Assembly: GCA_017473115.1 (NCBI GenBank) | Contig: JAFUNC010000011.1 | Span: forward strand, 56,586-120,585 | Direction of reading: 5' to 3' | Source: Lachnospiraceae bacterium | GTDB taxonomy: Bacteria > Bacillota > Clostridia > Lachnospirales > Lachnospiraceae | Length of the DNA stretch: 64,000 nucleotides | Shown here: positions 60,294-64,000 of the stretch, piece by piece | Position numbering within the stretch: position 1 is the stretch's first letter | Layout: each line of letters starts with the position of its first letter | Made by a program: the position numbers and the translations under genes | The notes under the pieces: model-generated | Seen by the model: only the letters and a program-made list of their open reading frames with translations | What the model was told of the DNA's origin: nothing | The model's database searches: none

Positions 60294-61712
60294 TCAACCA
60301 ATGGCATAATCATCAAACAATGACATCTGATGATATTGATTTCTGTGCACGATTTCCCAGCTTTCCTTACGATTCACCACTGTCAATTCTTTTGTAATGT
60401 ATTGTTCCTCAATAGGAACTTTATACATCATCCGGCCTCCGCTGGTAATAAAATAATGCGCACGTTTTAACACTACCCCCATTTTCTTTAACTGCTCATA
60501 GTTTAAAGTCCCGTACCGACGGGACTGCACGATACGTTTGGCACTTGTAGGCCCGATTCCCGGCACCCGTAAAAGCATTTCAAAAGATGCCGTCATAATC
60601 TCTATCGGAAACAGATTCAAATGACGCAGCGCCCAATCACATTTCGGATCCAGTTGTTCATTAAAATCCGGCTTCTCTTCCGTCAGCAATTCATCTGCCT
60701 GAAATCCGTAATAACGTAACAGCCAATCCGCCTGGTATAAACGATGTTCTCGTAATAAAGGTACGGGCGTACCGATAGCAGGCAATAACGCATCCTCATT
60801 CAAGGGTACATACGCAGAATAAAAGACTCTTTTCAAATCATAATTCTGATACAATTTCTGGGTTGTCTGTAAAAGTTCATAATCCGTCTCATTTCCGGCC
60901 CCGATAATCATCTGGGTACTTTGCCCGGCCGGTGCAAATGAACGCCTTAAATTGCCGTTTGAAAGGCTTACAGGCAGTTCTTTCCGACCCACGCCCCGCT
61001 CCTCCAGTCTTTTTACGTTAAAAATACTGTTTTCCAGATAACGGTTTCCGGTGCTTCTTTCCAACCTTGCATCTTTCCCGGATGCAAGCCGATGCAGGGC
61101 TATGGTGTCTGAAATCTTTTCCATGGGATTCATAATCGTCTTAAAATTCTTGTTGGGTGCAAACTTCTTCAGACTGTCTTCTCCGGCAAACTCCATATTG
61201 ATGCTGACACGGTCTGCAAGGTAACCCGCCTTGGCTATCAGTTCATCCGGCACTCCCGGAATCGCCTTAATATGTATATAACCGTTAAATTCGTACTCGG
61301 TACGTAATTTGTATAAAACCTGACACATCAGTTCCATGGTATGCCCGGGGCTCTTCACAATTCCGGAACTCAAAAATAAGCCTTCGATATAATTTCTTTT
61401 ATAAAATTCAATCGTCAAATCACATATTTCTTCCGGTGTAAAAGCCGCTCTCGGTACGTCATTGGAACAGCGGTTAATACAATACCTACAATCGTATATG
61501 CAATGATTGGTCATCAGAATTTTTAACAACGAAATACATCGTCCGTCGGAAGCAAAAGTATGACAAATGCCTGCTGCCGAGCAATTGCCCAACATCCCCT
61601 TCTTTCCTTTCCGCTCCACTCCGCTTGATGTGCATGCAACATCATATTTGGCCGCATCCGCCAAAATCTCCAATTTCTCTTCTGTTGTCATTCCTGTCCG
61701 TATTGTATACAT
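60294..61712 (-). CDS. putative DNA modification/repair radical SAM protein (TIGR03916 type)
   Basis: A 472-residue radical SAM enzyme. The iron-sulfur motif is CIYDCRYC (CxxxCxxC). The SAM barrel contains GLFLSSGIVKSPGHTMELM and IHIKAIPGVPDELIAKAGYLADRVSINMEFA. C-terminal to it is a helix-hairpin-helix DNA-binding motif, RVPGIGPTSAKRIVQSRR. The second gene of the unit is the TIGR03915 partner, 25 bases downstream. A LexA-type box in the promoter spacer suggests SOS control. ATG at 61712 (MYTIRTG) is preferred to the longer frame. Exact reaction unknown. Confidence 0.9.
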   Translation of the reverse strand: MYTIRTGMTTEEKLEILADAAKYDVACTSSGVERKGKKGMLGNCSAAGICHTFASDGRCISLLKILMTNHCIYDCRYCINRCSNDVPRAAFTPEEICDLTIEFYKRNYIEGLFLSSGIVKSPGHTMELMCQVLYKLRTEYEFNGYIHIKAIPGVPDELIAKAGYLADRVSINMEFAGEDSLKKFAPNKNFKTIMNPMEKISDTIALHRLASGKDARLERSTGNRYLENSIFNVKRLEERGVGRKELPVSLSNGNLRRSFAPAGQSTQMIIGAGNETDYELLQTTQKLYQNYDLKRVFYSAYVPLNEDALLPAIGTPVPLLREHRLYQADWLLRYYGFQADELLTEEKPDFNEQLDPKCDWALRHLNLFPIEIMTASFEMLLRVPGIGPTSAKRIVQSRRYGTLNYEQLKKMGVVLKRAHYFITSGGRMMYKVPIEEQYITKELTVVNRKESWEIVHRNQYHQMSLFDDYAIG

Positions 61713-61801
61713 CTTTCGCTCCCACAACTTCACTCTAATGATAAAAATTATCACGATACTTCTTACCGTTACCTTGCTTATATACTTTTTATCATAGATA
61801 T

Positions 61802-61853
61802 ATTATACGAACACTTGTTCTGTTTTGCAACACTTTTATCGAATATTTGTTCT
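61802..61853 (-). promoter_or_regulatory. SOS-type promoter with two LexA-like boxes
   Basis: On the minus strand TTGCAA (61825-61830), 17 bases, TATAAT (61802-61807). The plus-strand box CGAACACTTGTTCT (61808-61821) lies in the spacer and matches the Gram-positive LexA consensus CGAACRNRYGTTYC at most positions. A second box, CGAATATTTGTTCT, is at 61840-61853, 32 bases away. Repression by LexA of the radical SAM/TIGR03915 pair is expected. Confidence 0.85.
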
Positions 61854-61867
61854 GTTAAAAATAAAAA

Positions 61868-62019
61868 GTTGTGCCAATATTTATATTCCATAATGAACCG
61901 TTGCGAAAGTGTCGGTACTTTACGAACAAACGAATCTAATTCGTTTTGTGAGTTTAGTATCCGTTACATTTTCGCACGAGCGAAAGCGCGTTCGGTTGGA
62001 ATATAAATATTGGCACAAC
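61868..62019 (+). repeat. structured dispersed element, copy B
   Basis: A 152-base nested inverted repeat with a perfect 23-bp outer stem (positions 61868-61890 with 61997-62019). Inner helices are GAAC/GTTC, TGCGAAAG/TTTTCGCA, TGTCGG/CCG-tt-ACA and an apical AAACGAAT/ATTCGTTT. Loops ACTTNACGA, GAGTTTAGTA and CGAGCGAAAGCGCGT match copy A at 28749. Read on the minus strand, the perfect outer stem is followed by TTTTTATTTTT, so this copy may also terminate the FecR transcript. Confidence 0.82.
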
Positions 62020-62041
62020 CCTAATTATTATAATATATACT

Positions 62042-63004
62042 TTATTCCGCCATCCAGTATACTTCGATATCTCCTGTGACAGGTTTGGTAAAGTCCAAAT
62101 TCCATGCACCGGATGCAGTCGGTGAAAGTCCCGGTTTTTGTACGGCATCTCCTGCCTTTACGGTCTGGATACCAAACAACTTACCGTTTGCGTAAAAATA
62201 AACATTGTATGCTGCATTGGCCTCCAACTCTTCCATGAAGCGTTCCAATTCTTCCTGTGTAATGGATAAGGTATCACCTCTATCCAGGATATCCTGTATT
62301 GCTTCAAGGAATTGTCTGTTATTGGTGTTCAGCGGTAATTCTTCAAGGTCCGCACTGCTCAAGAAGAAACTGTTGGTACTGTCATTGCCGATTGCGGCGT
62401 TGCCCCCTGCGGATACCATTCTCTCCTCCCCGCGGGTTCCGTCAGGATGTAAAAGAGTTACCAATACATCTCCGTCCAGAACCGACAACTGCACAATAGG
62501 CTCTACCGGCGATTCTCCTGCCACTTCCGGTTTTTCCGGTTCATAAATACCTACGCGGAATACGGTTCCGCGTACCGCCATAACAGAGTTCTGTGTCTGC
62601 ACCTCATAAGAAGAACTTTCACTGAGTTTATTTTCAATTTGGCAGGTAATGGCACCTCTATCCAGTTGAATCATGGTTTTACTGTCACGCGAGGTACCTT
62701 CGGCCACCATTGTTAAAACCGAATTCTGCTCTACATAAGCATACTTGTCTTCATCCATCTGAAGCACCATTGTACTGTTGGAAGCCACACTGATTTTATC
62801 TCCGCTCTGCAGCGTCATTCCGGCATATGCCTGAACATCCCCTACATTTTCACGCTCCACCGATGCGGTTCCGTCAATTTCGAGAACCTTAATTACTCTG
62901 TAGGCCTCTTCTTTGTTCAAAAACATAACCAAGGCAATGACAATGGCTGCAATCGCAACTGCCGCAGCACTTCCGCCGATAATTAATTTTTTCTTTCCGG
63001 TCAT
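62042..63004 (-). CDS. FecR-domain membrane-anchored protein
   Basis: A 320-residue protein with one N-terminal helix (about 8-30). A FecR domain spans about 40-210 (GDVQAYAGMTLQSGDKISVASNSTMVLQMDEDKYAYVEQNSVLTM, TQNSVMAVRGTVFRVGIY, VLDGDVLVT). The C-terminal segment resembles a Gram-positive bacterial repeat (YNVYFYANGKLFGIQTVKAGDAVQKPG). FecR domains bind or scaffold extracellular ligands and often accompany surface or regulatory systems. It lies 13 bases downstream of the (EP)n surface protein gene. A CHASE2 cyclase in the same 8 kb may share its signal, but this is only a suggestion. Confidence 0.85.
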   Translation of the reverse strand: MTGKKKLIIGGSAAAVAIAAIVIALVMFLNKEEAYRVIKVLEIDGTASVERENVGDVQAYAGMTLQSGDKISVASNSTMVLQMDEDKYAYVEQNSVLTMVAEGTSRDSKTMIQLDRGAITCQIENKLSESSSYEVQTQNSVMAVRGTVFRVGIYEPEKPEVAGESPVEPIVQLSVLDGDVLVTLLHPDGTRGEERMVSAGGNAAIGNDSTNSFFLSSADLEELPLNTNNRQFLEAIQDILDRGDTLSITQEELERFMEELEANAAYNVYFYANGKLFGIQTVKAGDAVQKPGLSPTASGAWNLDFTKPVTGDIEVYWMAE

Positions 63005-63017
63005 CCGTCATTCCCTC

Positions 63018-64000
63018 CTATTCCTTACGAAAGGTTACTTCACCTTCCGTATTCGCATAAAAACTCGAACCGCCGATATATACCGTATTATCTCCCGACT
63101 TACTCCAATCGGAGCCTGAAGGAAAATGATACTCTTCTCCGGTCTCCAAATAATAAGTACCTTCTCCCACGATACCGTCTTTTAACCATGCAGGGCCAAA
63201 AATCATAGACACTTGGGTCTCATTACCGGCTTCATCTTTTAATACAATTACGTAAGACAATCTTCTCATTCCCGTTTCTACCGCAAAACTGAGCATTCCC
63301 GATTCGTCGGTAGCCACTTCCATCTTCTCTCCGTTTACGGTAGCGGTTTTGAGATGCTTTTCATCAATATCCACCGTAATGACATCTTCATAATAGGTTT
63401 CGCCATCCTGTAACTGCGTCAATTCAGGTGCTTTCGCATCCACGCGGATATTGGCAATGGAAATCATATCCGTCATTTCTCCGGTAGCGATTTTTCTCAA
63501 ATAAATACGAAGATTGGTTGTTTCTTCCGTAACCATATAACCTTCCGTACTGAAATGATCACGATTTCCCACAGACATTTCATATCCGTCAGGCGGTGTG
63601 ATTTCTACTGCTGATTTGTACCAGCCGTTGTCACCTTCTTTACCGTCCATATGATATGCCGGGGCCGGTGTTGCCAAATAACCGACTCTGAAATCTGCTG
63701 TTGCCTCAGCACGTGTATGTGTACTGTTCTCTGGAAGAATTACCTTCACTGTATAATTTCCGGGCAAAGCAGGGCGTTGCGTACTGTATGTGGAATCGCT
63801 GGCACCTGCTGCCTTATACAATACGGTTGCATTGGCTACATCATTGGTCGATGATGTGATTTGAGGTGTCGATGCGCTTCCGCCGTATATATAACTACTC
63901 ATACTTACACCAACCATTCCCTTGCTCTTTGAGGGCTCTGGTTCGGGCTCTGGTTCCGGCTCAGGTTCGGGTTCAGGTTCCGGCTCAGGCTCGGGTTCGG
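63018..64000 (-). CDS. surface protein with a Glu-Pro repeat, C-terminal part, cut by the window edge
   Basis: About 327 residues are visible and the frame is open to base 64000 on the minus strand. The part nearest the edge is ten consecutive Glu-Pro repeats and then SKSKGMVGVSMSSYIYGG. Two or three beta-rich extracellular modules follow (GNYTVKVILPENSTHTRAEATADFRVGYLATP, VDAKAPELTQLQDGETYYEDVITVDIDEKHLKTATVNGEKMEV, VLKDEAGNETQVSMIFG), resembling bacterial Ig-like or GEVED-type folds. The (EP)n stretch is a rigid wall-spanning linker. The Met at 63917 is only an internal residue. It precedes FecR on one transcript. Confidence 0.82.
   Translation of the reverse strand, partial: EPEPEPEPEPEPEPEPEPEPEPSKSKGMVGVSMSSYIYGGSASTPQITSSTNDVANATVLYKAAGASDSTYSTQRPALPGNYTVKVILPENSTHTRAEATADFRVGYLATPAPAYHMDGKEGDNGWYKSAVEITPPDGYEMSVGNRDHFSTEGYMVTEETTNLRIYLRKIATGEMTDMISIANIRVDAKAPELTQLQDGETYYEDVITVDIDEKHLKTATVNGEKMEVATDESGMLSFAVETGMRRLSYVIVLKDEAGNETQVSMIFGPAWLKDGIVGEGTYYLETGEEYHFPSGSDWSKSGDNTVYIGGSSFYANTEGEVTFRKE

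Noticed and set aside
63922-64000. A short CRISPR-like or tandem array
   Set aside because: The repeat is six bases, in frame, and translates to Glu-Pro pairs; it is a protein-coding repeat.

Overview
The window looks like chromosome from a low-GC, spore-forming, probably motile Clostridia, most like the Lachnospiraceae. The evidence is an alpha/beta small acid-soluble spore protein, spoVAD and spoVAE with a sigma-G-type promoter, a YjfB-type motility protein, a chemoreceptor, single-membrane lipoproteins, YtrA-type GntR/ABC cassettes, and intrinsic terminators after most transcription units. Most genes are on the minus strand. The genus assignment is inference; no rRNA is present.

Layout. 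1-4.1 kb: protein quality control, tig-clpP-clpX-lon (lon runs off the left edge). 4.3-6.4 kb: a spore protein, a motility protein and a TM-helix-repeat channel. 6.5-18.6 kb: a long minus-strand run with two large paralogous solute-binding lipoproteins, two CUT1-type permeases, a HlyD-like adaptor, a MacB-ectodomain membrane protein, HflK/HflC and a DJ-1 protein. 18.7-21.6 kb: tRNA-Arg(ACG), a CapA-like protein and membrane proteins. 21.7-25.6 kb (+): a metal-resistance operon (SmtB/CzrA-like repressor, two methyltransferase-family proteins, HMA chaperone, P1B ATPase). 25.7-28.3 kb: redox proteins, an HxlR regulator, SseB and Smr proteins. 28.3-30.5 kb: a long structured leader and an ABC-F ATPase. 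30.7-37.9 kb: chemoreceptor, GntR/ABC cassette 1 and a cell-envelope operon. 38-43.2 kb: sucrose use (GH32, fructokinase) with a metzincin-like peptidase, then an XRE/membrane-protein module. 43.5-49.5 kb: an OLD-family nuclease, a small lipoprotein and GntR/ABC cassette 2. 49.6-54.7 kb: spoVAE and spoVAD separated by a PTS EIICBA gene and a DMT exporter. 54.8-64 kb: phosphatase, birA, CHASE2-adenylate cyclase, GAF-GGDEF protein, an SOS-type DNA-repair pair, FecR protein and an (EP)n surface protein.

The most notable observation is a pair of distant intergenic elements, about 155 bp each (28749-28907 and 61868-62019). Their internal loops are nearly identical while their helices differ in sequence and stay complementary. 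This pattern of compensatory change points to a conserved structured RNA or structured repeat family. One copy lies in the probable leader of the ABC-F gene; the other lies between a FecR gene and a LexA-type promoter. Other regulatory signals worth attention are an ArsR-type operator placed exactly between -35 and -10 of the metal operon, a LexA-like box placed the same way in front of a radical-SAM repair gene, a terminator hairpin directly in front of the PTS gene with no room for a promoter after it, and a 20-bp inverted repeat in front of lon.
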